Source of the DNA: a virus
Reading direction: 5' to 3' (one strand)
Virus record (IMG/VR): IMGVR_UViG_3300032156_000001
Coordinates: 124,001-188,000 of that record
DNA length: 64,000 nucleotides
Shown here: positions 6,866-16,070 of the stretch, one piece after another
How positions within the stretch are numbered: the stretch's first letter is position 1
Layout: each line of letters begins with the position of its first letter
Notes under the pieces: model-generated
What the model was told of the DNA's origin: nothing
The model's database searches: none
Seen by the model: the letters and a program-made list of their open reading frames with translations, nothing else
Translations under genes and position numbers: made by a program

Positions 6866-9379
6866 ATGCCTGTGCCGCAGTCGACGGAGACGAACTTCGA
6901 GCGGGCGTTCTCCGACCTCGCCTTCGCGCGCCTGCGCGACAAGGCGCCCGCCCTGCTCGACCATCTCGTCGGCTTCCAGCTGATCGACAAGAACGACGAG
7001 GACACGCACGCCGTCGGCGTGTTCGGCTTCAAGCTCGGCCGGGAGTGGATCTTCGCCCCCGTGTTCTTCATCAACGGCGAGCTGAAGGGCCACGAGCTCC
7101 TGTACCTCAAGGACCGCGACGCGTTCGTGCCGATGACGGAGGCCTGGGTCAACTACCTGCTCAACAGGAAGCCGCGGATCCTCGGCGAGGCCGAGCAGAT
7201 CCCCAGGGACCAGATCGGGCTCAGGCAGCCCGACTTCAACATCTTCACCCGCTCCCCGCTCACCGGCGCCAAGTACGCCTCAGCGCGGCTCACCATCAAC
7301 GAGGTCATCAGGCGGGCGAAGCCGGAGTTCGCCGCGTTCATCGACTCGGCGTTCCGCGTCGGGCCGAAGCACGCGAAGTATGCGTCGGTTGACAAGACCA
7401 CCAGCCTGCCGATCGCGCTGCGCATCCTGGGCAAGCAGGCGCAGCGGAACCTCGAGATGACCATGCGGGCCGACCCGGCCTTCGCCGACGCGGTCTGCAA
7501 GTTCTACGACTGGCAGGAGCTCACCGGGGCCAAGGAAGCCAAGACGAAGCTGACCCGCGAGGAAGCCCGGTACATGGCGTCCGCCGCGGCCAACAAGTGC
7601 AAGGACTGCGACCACCACGACGCCCCCAAGTGCGCCATAGTGGAAGGCGAGGTGGCCGGCAGCGGCGGCTGCGCGCACTTCAAGATGAACACGGTCCGCA
7701 ACAGGATCGAGCCGGTCTCGGACAACCTGGCCCTGCCGCTCGCGGGCGCGAAGTCCGCCGTGGCGCTGGACCAGGCCGTGCAGAAGATGCGCGGCAAGAA
7801 GAAGAGCACGCTGCCGCGGCAGGTCGTGGTCATCCGCGACGACGACAACTCCAGCACGCTGTACCAGCTAACGGCGCAGGAGAAGGAGCAGCTGGCCCAG
7901 CACAAGTACGTCGTCCACAGGGTCGTGGAGGACCCGCGCAAGGGCGAGACGGGCACCAAGGTGTTCCGCTCGCAACTGCAGCTGACCCTTCAGGTCCCCA
8001 CGAAGACGGGCTTCTACGACATCATGATGGCCGACGGCAGCGCGCGGAAGCTGCTCGTCCTGTGCGACCAGTTGCTGGTCGGCTGGAACGCCAAGAAGGA
8101 CCCGCCGTCCGTCACCGTCATAGACACGGAGAAGAAGCAGTTCGGCGTCTACTCGCCGCACGAGATCCTGACCTCCAAGTGGTACGGCGACGACGAGCTG
8201 AAGGACTGGGCGAACAAGCTGCCCGACGCCGGCGAGCTGACGCCAGGCGCCTGCGCGATCCTCATCTCGCCCGCCGGCTCGGCCACCAACGTCTTCGAGG
8301 TCAACCGCAAGGACACGACCGCCGACGGCTTGGCCACCCTGTCCGTGAGCAGCTACTGGGACGCCTCCAAGGACTCGATGCTCAGCGACAAGCGCACGTT
8401 CCTGTCGAAGAGCCGCGAATACGCGTCCGACGACGTGGAGTCGATCACCCTCAGCGGCAAGGAAGGCGACAAGCCGGTGGTGCTGCACCGCAGCGCGTTC
8501 GTCCCCAAGGAGCTGAAGGCGTTCGTGCTTCACCGCAGGTCGCAAGCCCGACACGAGGCCCCGGCGACGCCCGACTCGTACGGGCCGTCCAGCATGGGTC
8601 CCGGCTCCCTGTCCAACACGCTGCTGAAGGCGGCGCTGGACAAGGAGATCCACAAGGTCCAGGTCACCACCGACGGCATCGGCTACGTGGCCATCGAGGA
8701 CGGCAAGCAGGGCCCGTACCTCGGCAAGATCGCCATGCTGAAGCACCTCATCGAGGACCACGGCGCCGGCGAGCAGGATGCGCTCGCCATGCTGAAGGCG
8801 GCGTCGGGGGCCGACAGGGCCCCGGTCTTCCTGGTCAAGCACGGCGACTACTACGACGGCGCGTACTCCGCGATGCCGATGACGCCGTACTTCCCCGACC
8901 AGATGGTCGGCCAGGAGGACGGGATCAAGGCGCCGGTGACGTACGACCAGACCGACGTGCTGCCGCTGACGAACATCGACAACTCCACGTCCAGGTCGGC
9001 GTACATGGACGACAGGTACGTCGACGACCAGGCCAAGCGGTTCGCCACCTACGCCGCCAATCAGGGGCAAAAGGAGGTCCTGGACACGGCGGTCATCGGC
9101 GGGCTGGTCAAGACGATGGACTCCGACGCGCTGACCGACAGCTACATGAGCGACCTGCTGCTGGCGCTGGACCGGCTCGGCCGCATCCTGTTCATGTACT
9201 ACTGGCACAACGACAAGTTCCGCGAGCGGTACGGCCAGCAGGACATGATCGAGCTCGAGGACAGCCTGCGGAACGTCTTCAAGCAGCTGGGCGAGCTGAC
9301 GCTGTTCCTGAAGCAGAAGACGATAGAGCCGGAGGCGCCGGGCTCCGAGATCGAGCTGCCCAACGCCGTTCCCTCGTAG
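6866..9379 (+). CDS. large 837-aa phage protein with a Cys cluster, probably virion-associated
   Basis: Well-formed globular protein of normal composition, preceded by GAGGAGCTGAGCC before ATG 6866. Residues about 245-272 hold CKDCDHHDAPKC followed by VEGEVAGSGGCAHF. This C-x2-C-x7-C...C spacing looks like small metal or iron-sulfur binding segments seen in some phage head proteins. Two YD-type repeats near residues 660-700 (FLVKHGDYYDGAYS) and an acidic helical C-terminus follow. I do not recognise the family and cannot assign it as portal, although a portal-sized gene would be expected near this position. It is followed after 8 bases by the next gene. Confidence 0.7.
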   Translation: MPVPQSTETNFERAFSDLAFARLRDKAPALLDHLVGFQLIDKNDEDTHAVGVFGFKLGREWIFAPVFFINGELKGHELLYLKDRDAFVPMTEAWVNYLLNRKPRILGEAEQIPRDQIGLRQPDFNIFTRSPLTGAKYASARLTINEVIRRAKPEFAAFIDSAFRVGPKHAKYASVDKTTSLPIALRILGKQAQRNLEMTMRADPAFADAVCKFYDWQELTGAKEAKTKLTREEARYMASAAANKCKDCDHHDAPKCAIVEGEVAGSGGCAHFKMNTVRNRIEPVSDNLALPLAGAKSAVALDQAVQKMRGKKKSTLPRQVVVIRDDDNSSTLYQLTAQEKEQLAQHKYVVHRVVEDPRKGETGTKVFRSQLQLTLQVPTKTGFYDIMMADGSARKLLVLCDQLLVGWNAKKDPPSVTVIDTEKKQFGVYSPHEILTSKWYGDDELKDWANKLPDAGELTPGACAILISPAGSATNVFEVNRKDTTADGLATLSVSSYWDASKDSMLSDKRTFLSKSREYASDDVESITLSGKEGDKPVVLHRSAFVPKELKAFVLHRRSQARHEAPATPDSYGPSSMGPGSLSNTLLKAALDKEIHKVQVTTDGIGYVAIEDGKQGPYLGKIAMLKHLIEDHGAGEQDALAMLKAASGADRAPVFLVKHGDYYDGAYSAMPMTPYFPDQMVGQEDGIKAPVTYDQTDVLPLTNIDNSTSRSAYMDDRYVDDQAKRFATYAANQGQKEVLDTAVIGGLVKTMDSDALTDSYMSDLLLALDRLGRILFMYYWHNDKFRERYGQQDMIELEDSLRNVFKQLGELTLFLKQKTIEPEAPGSEIELPNAVPS

Positions 9380-9387
9380 GGGCGACA

Positions 9388-10212
9388 ATGGCGTCCGAGC
9401 CCGACACCCTCAACGCGCCGGACTGGCGCTGGTCGATCGCCGGTGAGATGGTGCGCCGCAGCGATCCCCCCGACCGCGGTTCCGACAGGCTGCTGATCCA
9501 GGCATACCGCTTCCTGGTGCGGTTCAAGGATCCGGCGGCGACGGCGCGGTTGCGCCTGCGGAAGGACTACCCGGAGATATACGCCGCGCACGCGCTGTAC
9601 CGCGACCCCCTCAGCGAGCGCTGGCTCATCGAGGCCGGCCTGCTGTCCGACGTGCCGTTCCAGGAGCTCGCCGAGTACGTGGCGCAGACGGCCAGGACCG
9701 TGGAGACGTACGGGGCCCTCTTCTTCGACGTGAAGGAGAAGATGAAGTCGCGCGGCTGGGTCATGACGCGCATCCTGATGCCGCCGCGGATGGCCAGCCA
9801 GCCGACGGACCTGGACTTCCTGCTGAAGGCGGTAGCCTACTTCGCCGGCTGGGGCGTCCTGCGCGAGTACCTGGAGGCCAAGCGGCTGAGCCCCGGCGCG
9901 CGCACGTACCTGACGGAGGACTACCGCGACCAGGTGTTGCGCCGCAGCTGGGAGGCGGCCCACAGGGTCGAGATCAACAAGTTCAACGTCGTCGAGGTCA
10001 TGGAGATGCAGCTAAAGGCCATGGCGCTGGACCTGCAGCGCGGGGCCGTTTCGGAGCCCGAATTGGTCATCCGGTTGAACGCCGTGTTCGGCGGCTGTAG
10101 AATAGGCGTCGCGGCCCCGGTGCCGATGATAGACGAGCTTGGGCCGAAGGCGCTGGCGCTCCCGGTGCCCATCCGGGACGAGGAGAAAGCGGGAGATGGA
10201 AAAGCTCAGTGA
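9388..10212 (+). CDS. conserved-looking 274-aa protein, unknown
   Basis: ATG 9388 is preceded by GTAGGGGCGACA. Mostly helical and charged, Arg-rich in the first half (FLVRFKDPAATARLRLRKDYPE) and ending in a Pro/Val-rich tail. No catalytic motif, Cys cluster or transmembrane segment is visible. It overlaps the next gene by 17 bases (start at 10196), so the two are translationally coupled. The position ahead of the prohead protease suggests a head-assembly or packaging role, but this is context only. Confidence 0.65.
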   Translation: MASEPDTLNAPDWRWSIAGEMVRRSDPPDRGSDRLLIQAYRFLVRFKDPAATARLRLRKDYPEIYAAHALYRDPLSERWLIEAGLLSDVPFQELAEYVAQTARTVETYGALFFDVKEKMKSRGWVMTRILMPPRMASQPTDLDFLLKAVAYFAGWGVLREYLEAKRLSPGARTYLTEDYRDQVLRRSWEAAHRVEINKFNVVEVMEMQLKAMALDLQRGAVSEPELVIRLNAVFGGCRIGVAAPVPMIDELGPKALALPVPIRDEEKAGDGKAQ

Positions 10213-11485
10213 GGCCGACGAGCGGCGCATCCTGGCCGCCATGGAGCGGGTCATCGACGCCACCAACGGCGGCGCCGACCCCAGCGCCGCGATAGCCAAG
10301 GTGGCCGCCGACGAGAAGTTCGCCCCGCCGGTGGTGCAGCGGATGGTCGAGGCGTACAACGTGTCCAAGACCAACGCCTACATGAAGGAGGCCAGCGGCG
10401 AGGCCAGGGCCGCCTCCTTCCCGATAGCCGACGCGGCCAAGGTGCTGGGGGAGATGTACCCCGCCGTTCCTAAGGCCGCCCGCGCGCGGGAGCTGGAGGA
10501 GACGGAGGCCATCGCGGCCTTCTTCGCGCCGAAGGGCGAGTCCGTGGACTTCTTCAAGATCGCCGACGACGGCGGCATCGCGGGACAGGCGGGCGGCAGC
10601 GCCGAGGGCGGGCTGGTCACTTCCGACCCTGAGAGGGCGGCGGCGCACCCGTTCGACCCCGCCGAGGCGCAGGCGAAGAAGATCAGGAAGCACAGGAAGC
10701 TGGAGAAGGACGCCGACGACGCGCGCGTGAAGTACGCGGGCGCCTTCTCCGACTGGTTCGGGAAGATGGCCGAGGCCGTGGAATACTTCAAGCGGCCCGA
10801 CCACATCTCGTTCGCCGAGGTGGAGAACCGCATCAGCTCCAACTTCGGCGCCCTCGGCAAGGCGGCCATGGACGCGATACACGTCCTGGCCGGCGGGCTG
10901 GCGAAGCGGGCAGAGGCGGCGCCGTACCCGCTGATGGTGGACATCGCCAAGGCGCCGTACAGGTCGATCGTCGAGGCCATGAGCGCCGCGAACGAGGTGG
11001 TCAAGTACGCCAGCGACGCCGCCGCGGCGGCCGTCGCGCTGGAGCAGTACGACCGCGAGAACGGCCTCACGCTGGTAAAGCCGGCGGCAGGCATCCTGGT
11101 CAGCACCAAGGACTTCATGGAGGCGCTCGGTGTAGGCTCGGACCCTACGGCAACCCGGGCCAGGACCGCAGCGGAGGTCATGGCGCCGGGGCATGAGACG
11201 CAGATGCGGGCCGTGAAGGTCCAGGCGATGATCAACGACCTGGTCTCCAACGATCCCGTCCTGTCCGCGCACGACCCGAACGACGTGGCCGACGCGTACA
11301 ACCAGATCGCGCAGCTGGTGCCGCACGTGGCCAGCCAGCCGGTGCTGATGCGCGGCCTGCTGCGGCGCGTGGTCCAGCAGGGCGGCGTGGTCGAGCCGCA
11401 CGAGCTGAAGCAGGTGTCCGACCTGGAGAAGCAGAAGGAGCCCGCCCCGCTGCCGTTGGGCGAGCCGGCCAAGCCGAGGGCCTGA
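10196..11485 (+). CDS. helical 429-aa protein, unknown
   Basis: The start ATG 10196 is chosen because GAGGAGAAAGCGGGAG lies directly upstream and the sequence MEKLSEADERRILAAMERV is a plausible N-terminus. The same frame is open 57 bases further upstream, but inside the preceding gene. The protein is almost entirely alpha-helical and Ala/Lys/Glu-rich with coiled-coil-like stretches (KIRKHRKLEKDADDARVKYA). No enzymatic motif seen. It is compatible with a structural or scaffold-like head protein; no family assigned. Confidence 0.6.
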   Translation: MEKLSEADERRILAAMERVIDATNGGADPSAAIAKVAADEKFAPPVVQRMVEAYNVSKTNAYMKEASGEARAASFPIADAAKVLGEMYPAVPKAARARELEETEAIAAFFAPKGESVDFFKIADDGGIAGQAGGSAEGGLVTSDPERAAAHPFDPAEAQAKKIRKHRKLEKDADDARVKYAGAFSDWFGKMAEAVEYFKRPDHISFAEVENRISSNFGALGKAAMDAIHVLAGGLAKRAEAAPYPLMVDIAKAPYRSIVEAMSAANEVVKYASDAAAAAVALEQYDRENGLTLVKPAAGILVSTKDFMEALGVGSDPTATRARTAAEVMAPGHETQMRAVKVQAMINDLVSNDPVLSAHDPNDVADAYNQIAQLVPHVASQPVLMRGLLRRVVQQGGVVEPHELKQVSDLEKQKEPAPLPLGEPAKPRA

Positions 11486-11490
11486 TTCCG

Positions 11491-12411
11491 GTGGATTTCT
11501 GCGAGTCATTGGCCAGGACGTGCATTGCGGCGCGGCAGAAGCGCGCCGAGGATCCGGATCCCGCGTCGTTGCGCTCCGAGTTCGAGCGCCTGTCGGCGCG
11601 CGAGCGCGTCCTGCGCGAGTCGGCGTCGGGCATGCAGGAGGAGGCCAAGCGCACGGCCGCCCGGCAGCGCGTGTCCGGCTCCGGCCCGATGGCCACGTTC
11701 CTGAAGCGCCTGTTCGTCCCGATTCCCCTCGGCGCCGGCGAGACCGCGCTGCGGGCCGGCGGGGCCGGCCTGGGCGGGTACTATGGGCACCGCGCCGCCA
11801 AGCCCGGCCTGACGCCGAAGGAGCTGGGCATGGTCATGCTGCCGCCCGAGCGCGGCGGCGGGCCGGCCGGGCCGATAGGCGCCGCTGAACACCTGGAGAA
11901 CATCCTTAGGCCGATATACCAGCAGGCGCAGCTGCCCGCTGGCGTGGAAGGGCCCGCACGTATGCCGTTGATCGACGTGACGAAGCTGCTGGCGGGCAGC
12001 CCGGAGAAGGACGTTCTGGCGGCCCTGGGCAAGCGCCCGCTCGGCTGGGTGCCCGGCATGGGCCTGTCGGAAAGCCAGCAGAAGATCCGGGAGGCCGTGA
12101 CGGGCGCGTTCGGGCAGGGCGGGCCCGGCCAGGTCATCGGAAGGCTGGGTTCTGCGGCGGAACGGCTGAAGTCGAAGCAGCCCGCCGCGATGCCGAGGAC
12201 CTCGTCGAGGCAGATGCTGGGGACGGTCCTTGGCGCGTACCTGGGTTCCGTGGCGGGCGGGCTGCCGTCCGCGCTGCGCGCCGCGTGGAAGGCCAGGAGC
12301 GGCGGCGAGGCTTCCGCCAATCTGGCCGCCAAGGCGCAGGCCGCGTTGCGGGAGGCCGACGAGGCCGCCGCGTCGCGCGACAGGCTGCTCACGATGCTGG
12401 GAGCCAAGTAA
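11491..12411 (+). CDS. 306-aa protein with a Gly-rich hydrophobic segment, unknown
   Basis: Begins at GTG 11491, five bases after the preceding stop, with CCGAGGGCC upstream. The N-terminal 70 residues are a charged helix (FERLSARERVLRES). A hydrophobic Gly-rich piece follows (residues about 84-100, GAGETALRAGGAGLGGYYG), then a Pro-rich loop, and a C-terminal region with a second Gly-rich segment (GTVLGAYLGSVAGGLPSAL) and a helical end. It shares this organisation with its downstream neighbour. The stop overlaps the next ATG by one base. Confidence 0.6.
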   Translation: MDFCESLARTCIAARQKRAEDPDPASLRSEFERLSARERVLRESASGMQEEAKRTAARQRVSGSGPMATFLKRLFVPIPLGAGETALRAGGAGLGGYYGHRAAKPGLTPKELGMVMLPPERGGGPAGPIGAAEHLENILRPIYQQAQLPAGVEGPARMPLIDVTKLLAGSPEKDVLAALGKRPLGWVPGMGLSESQQKIREAVTGAFGQGGPGQVIGRLGSAAERLKSKQPAAMPRTSSRQMLGTVLGAYLGSVAGGLPSALRAAWKARSGGEASANLAAKAQAALREADEAAASRDRLLTMLGAK

Positions 12412-13175
12412 TGATCAAGCCGGCGGCGGTGCTGCCATCGTTCCTGTCGCAGACGCTGGGCCACGCCGCGCTGGGCGGGCTGGCCGCCGGCGCGTTGAGC
12501 AGCCACGACCGGCTGGTCGCGGTGCTGCGCGGCGCGCTGACGGGCGCCGGCGGCGGGTTCCTGGGATCGGCGGCGGGGCTGGTCCCACTGGGCGCGGGCA
12601 GGCTCGCGACCGGCACCGTGGCGGAGCACATACCGTACATGCAGGCCGGCGGCCTGATAGGAAGCGTGGCCGGCGGCGCGTACGGCCGGTCGCGCAAGCC
12701 CGAGGAGGCCGCGGAGGAGAAGAAGGCCGGGATCGCTCCCGTGGCATTGGGTTTGGGCCTGGGCGGCATCCTTGGCGGGACGGCCGGTTACAGGGCGACC
12801 GGGCAGGATACCTGGAACCGTTTGACGCCGAAGCAGAAACTGGCGGTGATCCTGCGCAGCAGCCTTCTCGGTGCCGCCGGCGCCGGCGCCTTGGGAGTCG
12901 CCGGCGCCGGCGCCGGCGGCCGAATAGGAACTTACAGGCTGCGCGGCGCGCTCGACACGCGCGTGAAGGAGCTGGAGAAGGCGCTCGACACGGGCGGGCC
13001 GCTGCCGCCCAAGCCCGATGTAAGGGCGTTGGCCGGCCTGGTGCGCACCCCCGCGTTGATGGGAATGGCCGCCGGCGGGCTAACTGGAGGCGTCCTGGGC
13101 GGTCTGTTCGGCAGGGCGGGCGGCAAGGCGCGCGGCGGCAGGCGGCGCGCGATGGAGCAGGACGAAGATGTATAA
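12411..13175 (+). CDS. glycine-zipper multi-segment hydrophobic protein
   Basis: 254 aa starting at ATG 12411, which shares one base with the previous stop. At least five Gly/Ala-rich hydrophobic segments are visible: about residues 17-30, 42-62, 78-92, 106-124 and 150-172, plus one near 213-235 (MGMAAGGLTGGVLGGLFG). Charged loops such as RSRKPEEAAEEKKAG separate them. The GxxxG patterns are typical of glycine-zipper proteins that pack in or disrupt membranes. No family assigned. It overlaps the protease gene by 8 bases, so it is made together with the head genes. Confidence 0.65.
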   Translation: MIKPAAVLPSFLSQTLGHAALGGLAAGALSSHDRLVAVLRGALTGAGGGFLGSAAGLVPLGAGRLATGTVAEHIPYMQAGGLIGSVAGGAYGRSRKPEEAAEEKKAGIAPVALGLGLGGILGGTAGYRATGQDTWNRLTPKQKLAVILRSSLLGAAGAGALGVAGAGAGGRIGTYRLRGALDTRVKELEKALDTGGPLPPKPDVRALAGLVRTPALMGMAAGGLTGGVLGGLFGRAGGKARGGRRRAMEQDEDV

Positions 13176-14646
13176 GGTCATCCCGCACGGCTCGTTCGAT
13201 TTCGGCATGCCGGCCGCCCGGCTGGTGGACCTGCACCGCGGCGGCGTGGACTCGGCGTGGCTGGAGAAGCGCGCGGCCGTCCTGACGCGGGAGATCGCCG
13301 AGCTGAGGCCGCGGCCGGGGCACAGCTACGTCCACCTGATCTCGCTGGGCTCCATGGAGCACTACGGCTGCAACAGGAACGGCGACGCGTTCCCGTACAA
13401 GAGCGCTACGTACGAGCTGCCCATGCCGAAGGGCGGTCAGAAGCTCATCAAGCTCGCCGACGGCCTGTCCAGGATGCACGCGACCTTCATGCAGGGGCAC
13501 GTCTTCAAGCATCACCAGAACGACAACCCCGAGAAGTCGATCGGCAAGATCGCCGCCGAGGCGTACAACCCCGAGATGCACCGCGGCGAGCTGATCATCG
13601 AGGTGCCGCACGGGAAGGAGTGGGACGACGACCTGCAGAAACTGGCGAGCGGCCAGGACATCGCCTTCTCGATGAGTATGCGCGAGCCGCACGACACGTG
13701 CAGCGCATGCGGCAACCAGGCGACGTCGCGGGCGAGGTACTGCGACCACCTGCGCGACCACATGACGGAGATACTCAAGAGCGGCCACCAAGTGTTCGCC
13801 ATCAACGACGTAGGCTCTTTTTTCGATATCAGCAAGGTGATGCGCCCCGCCGACAGGATCGCGTTCTCGCTGAGGAAGGTTGCCGAGCTGCTCGCGGTGG
13901 GCGGGGCCGCCCTTGCCGAGGAGCTCGGGATGATCGACGCCGCGGGCTCGCCCCGCAGCGTCCCAGCCGCAATGTCGCGGAAGGTCGCGGCGGCCGAAAA
14001 GCTGTCCGCGATGGAGAAGCGGGTCGGTGCCGCCGCGCGCGGAGAGGACAACACGGAGCTGTTGCAGCAGGCGCGCGGTTGCCCGTCGCGGGAGCTCAAC
14101 GACGACGAGATTTCCGGGCTGAAGAGCGCGCGGCTCGGCCCGGTGCTCGGCGCGTTGGCCGACGCGAAGATCTGCCTCTCGGTCCGCGATTTCGCGCGGC
14201 TGGTGCAGGGGCCGAGTCGCGGCCCCTCGGACGGCGACATCGGCTTGGTCGAGCGGATGCTGCCGGACCTGCATTCCCGCCTGTCCGACGGGGATGCGCA
14301 AAGCTGCGCCGCTGACGGGTCGTACGACTCCGACGAGGGGTCGGCCGGTCCTCTCGGCGCCTCGATTCCGCGGCACGTGCGCGACTTGATCGGCCGGCTG
14401 ATGGACGACCATTCGTTGGCCGAGGGCCCGGTCCGGCGGAGGATCACGATCGTCACGATCCGCGGCCTGAAGCCGGAGACGGCCCAGCCGGAAAAGTCGA
14501 AGGTTGCCGTGGACTCGACTTCGGCATATACTCTCGCTCGGGAGTATGCGAAGTACCGGCTCGCCTTTCTGGCCAAGCAGGGAGCCGACGCTGAGCGATG
14601 TGCCTTGTTGACAGTCCTGCGCGGCTGCGTTAGATTCGTGCCGTGA
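13168..14646 (+). CDS. prohead (capsid maturation) protease, predicted
   Basis: 492 aa. The N-terminal half resembles phage head maturation proteases: GCNRNGDAFPY (about 67-77), a conserved His in MHATFMQGHVFKHH (about 103-116), strands such as GELIIEVPHG, and a Ser-rich strand DIAFSMSM (about 164-171). These are followed by a putative metal site CSACG...YCDH (C178, C181, C192, H194), a signature I associate with large-phage prohead proteases. The C-terminal half is Ala/Asp-rich and variable. It would cleave scaffold and capsid proteins in the prohead. Position supports this: probable scaffold, decoration proteins and major capsid follow. A promoter lies in its last 40 bases. The exact catalytic residues are not certain from sequence alone. 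Confidence 0.75.
   Translation: MYKVIPHGSFDFGMPAARLVDLHRGGVDSAWLEKRAAVLTREIAELRPRPGHSYVHLISLGSMEHYGCNRNGDAFPYKSATYELPMPKGGQKLIKLADGLSRMHATFMQGHVFKHHQNDNPEKSIGKIAAEAYNPEMHRGELIIEVPHGKEWDDDLQKLASGQDIAFSMSMREPHDTCSACGNQATSRARYCDHLRDHMTEILKSGHQVFAINDVGSFFDISKVMRPADRIAFSLRKVAELLAVGGAALAEELGMIDAAGSPRSVPAAMSRKVAAAEKLSAMEKRVGAAARGEDNTELLQQARGCPSRELNDDEISGLKSARLGPVLGALADAKICLSVRDFARLVQGPSRGPSDGDIGLVERMLPDLHSRLSDGDAQSCAADGSYDSDEGSAGPLGASIPRHVRDLIGRLMDDHSLAEGPVRRRITIVTIRGLKPETAQPEKSKVAVDSTSAYTLAREYAKYRLAFLAKQGADAERCALLTVLRGCVRFVP
14608..14636 (+). promoter_or_regulatory. sigma70-type promoter before the scaffold/capsid block
   Basis: TTGACA at 14608-14613, a 17-base spacer, and TAGATT at 14631-14636. 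It lies within the end of the protease gene and about 50 bases before the scaffold start. The -35 is a perfect consensus match and the -10 matches four of six. It would allow capsid genes to be transcribed more strongly than the protease. Confidence 0.6.
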
Positions 14647-14692
14647 AGGGGCCTGGAGAGCTTGGCTTGACTGGGACCTGAGGAGGCTTGAC

Positions 14693-16021
14693 ATGGCAGA
14701 CAAAGTCGGAAACGCCCTCGACCTGTGCGACAAGTTCCTGAAGCAGGCGCAGGAACAGCAGGCGAAGCTGGCCAGCGAGACGAAGAAGGCCGATCCCGGC
14801 TCCGATCAGATGGGAACGAGCACGTCGCATCCCTCCGGCAGCGCGCCGGACGGCACCCGCCCTGCGGCGACGGGCTCTCGCGCCGCCGAGAACGAGGCGG
14901 ACGTGAAGAAGGCCATCGGCAGCACGGGCGTCACCGGGCAGCAGGACGCCAACTCGGTCGCCGGCAAGTCGACCGCGCCCGCGGTCAAGGACCACGTCGG
15001 CGCGTCCGACGAGGGGCTCAAGGGCACCACGCCCGCCCCGGCGGCGACCTTGCCGAAGCCGCCCGAGTCGCCCAGCCATCCCAGCAACGAGCCGTTCTCG
15101 ATCAAGTATTCCTCGCTGATTGCGGCGGGGAACGCCCTGGTCGAGAAGCTCGGCGAGCTGGCCAAGAAGTCCGACCCGGACCCCGACCCCGAACCCGATC
15201 CCGACCCCGGCAAGATGCCTCCTCAGCTCGCGGCCGCGAAGGCCAAGAAGGAAAAGAAGGAGGGGGATAAGGACACTGTCTCGGACCCTCCCAAGGCCGC
15301 GGCGGAGCGGGCTGAGCTCGCCAAGGAAGCCGACATGTACGTCGACGACCTCAAGGCCGGCCACCTGACCGCGGCAGCCCTCAAGGGCGAAGATGGCGCG
15401 CAGGAGAAGCTGGCGGAGTTCGCCGGCCAGATGGTCGAGAAGTACAGGGGCGAGGCCGAGGCCGGCGCGAAGGCGGCCGAGCAGGTGGTCGGGCTCACCA
15501 AGGAGCAGACGAAGGCTGCCGCCGACATGGCGGCGCAGATCATCAAGGCCGCCGAGGGCGACGCCGACATGTACGGGTCGTTCCTGGGCGGGATGGGCGA
15601 GGGCGGGCCCGATGCCGGCGCGGCTGCTGGCGCTAGCCCGGCAGGCCTCGGCGCCGGCCCGGAAGGCCCCGGAGGGGGCCAGGACGCCCAGATCGAGCAG
15701 CTGGCCGCGATGCTCGACGAGATGGGCATCACCCCCGAGGAAGTGATCCAGGCGATCCAGAGCGGCGCGCTGTCGGGCGCCGGCGGAGAAGGCGGCGGGG
15801 CTCCCCCTGGCCCGCCGGCTGGCCCGCCGGCCGGTCCGTCGGTCCCGGCCGCCCCCGAGAAGGAAGAGAAGGGCGAGAAGGAAGAGAAGGGCGAGAAGGA
15901 AGAGAAGGAGGGCGCCGCAAGCCCTCTGGCGAAGATGGCCGCGTCGATCGTCGACAAGGTGGTCCAGCTTCGGCAGGCGAAGCAGGCGAAGCAGGGGAAG
16001 GCCGCGGCACCCGCGAAGTAG
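14693..16021 (+). CDS. probable scaffold / prohead core protein
   Basis: 442 aa, extremely charged and low in aromatics. A helical N-terminus (LCDKFLKQAQEQQAKLASETKK) is followed by a disordered Ser/Thr/Pro region and an Asp/Pro repeat (DPDPDPEPDPDP, about 163-174). Helices (ERAELAKEADMYVDDLKAG) and a Gly/Pro-rich zone come next. A KEEKGEKEEKGEKEEKEG tandem repeat (about 394-411) and a basic C-terminal helix (QLRQAKQAKQGKAAAPAK) end the protein. Such composition, directly between protease and capsid genes, is typical of phage scaffolds whose basic C-terminus binds capsid protein. Strong AGGAGG precedes ATG 14693. The role is inferred from composition and position. Confidence 0.65.
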   Translation: MADKVGNALDLCDKFLKQAQEQQAKLASETKKADPGSDQMGTSTSHPSGSAPDGTRPAATGSRAAENEADVKKAIGSTGVTGQQDANSVAGKSTAPAVKDHVGASDEGLKGTTPAPAATLPKPPESPSHPSNEPFSIKYSSLIAAGNALVEKLGELAKKSDPDPDPEPDPDPGKMPPQLAAAKAKKEKKEGDKDTVSDPPKAAAERAELAKEADMYVDDLKAGHLTAAALKGEDGAQEKLAEFAGQMVEKYRGEAEAGAKAAEQVVGLTKEQTKAAADMAAQIIKAAEGDADMYGSFLGGMGEGGPDAGAAAGASPAGLGAGPEGPGGGQDAQIEQLAAMLDEMGITPEEVIQAIQSGALSGAGGEGGGAPPGPPAGPPAGPSVPAAPEKEEKGEKEEKGEKEEKEGAASPLAKMAASIVDKVVQLRQAKQAKQGKAAAPAK

Positions 16022-16070
16022 GCTTGCGACCGGCGTTGACGCCGTTGACGCTTGAGAAGGAGAAGGAAAG

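Noticed and set aside
7597-10212. 871-codon open frame overlapping the 837-aa gene
   Set aside because: Its first 600 residues are Arg/Pro/Gly-rich shadow; the true gene in this phase begins at ATG 9388.
16030-16060. Duplicated GTTGACGC as a tandem -35 region
   Set aside because: No -10-like hexamer follows at a suitable distance; the repeat is more likely chance in a short gap.
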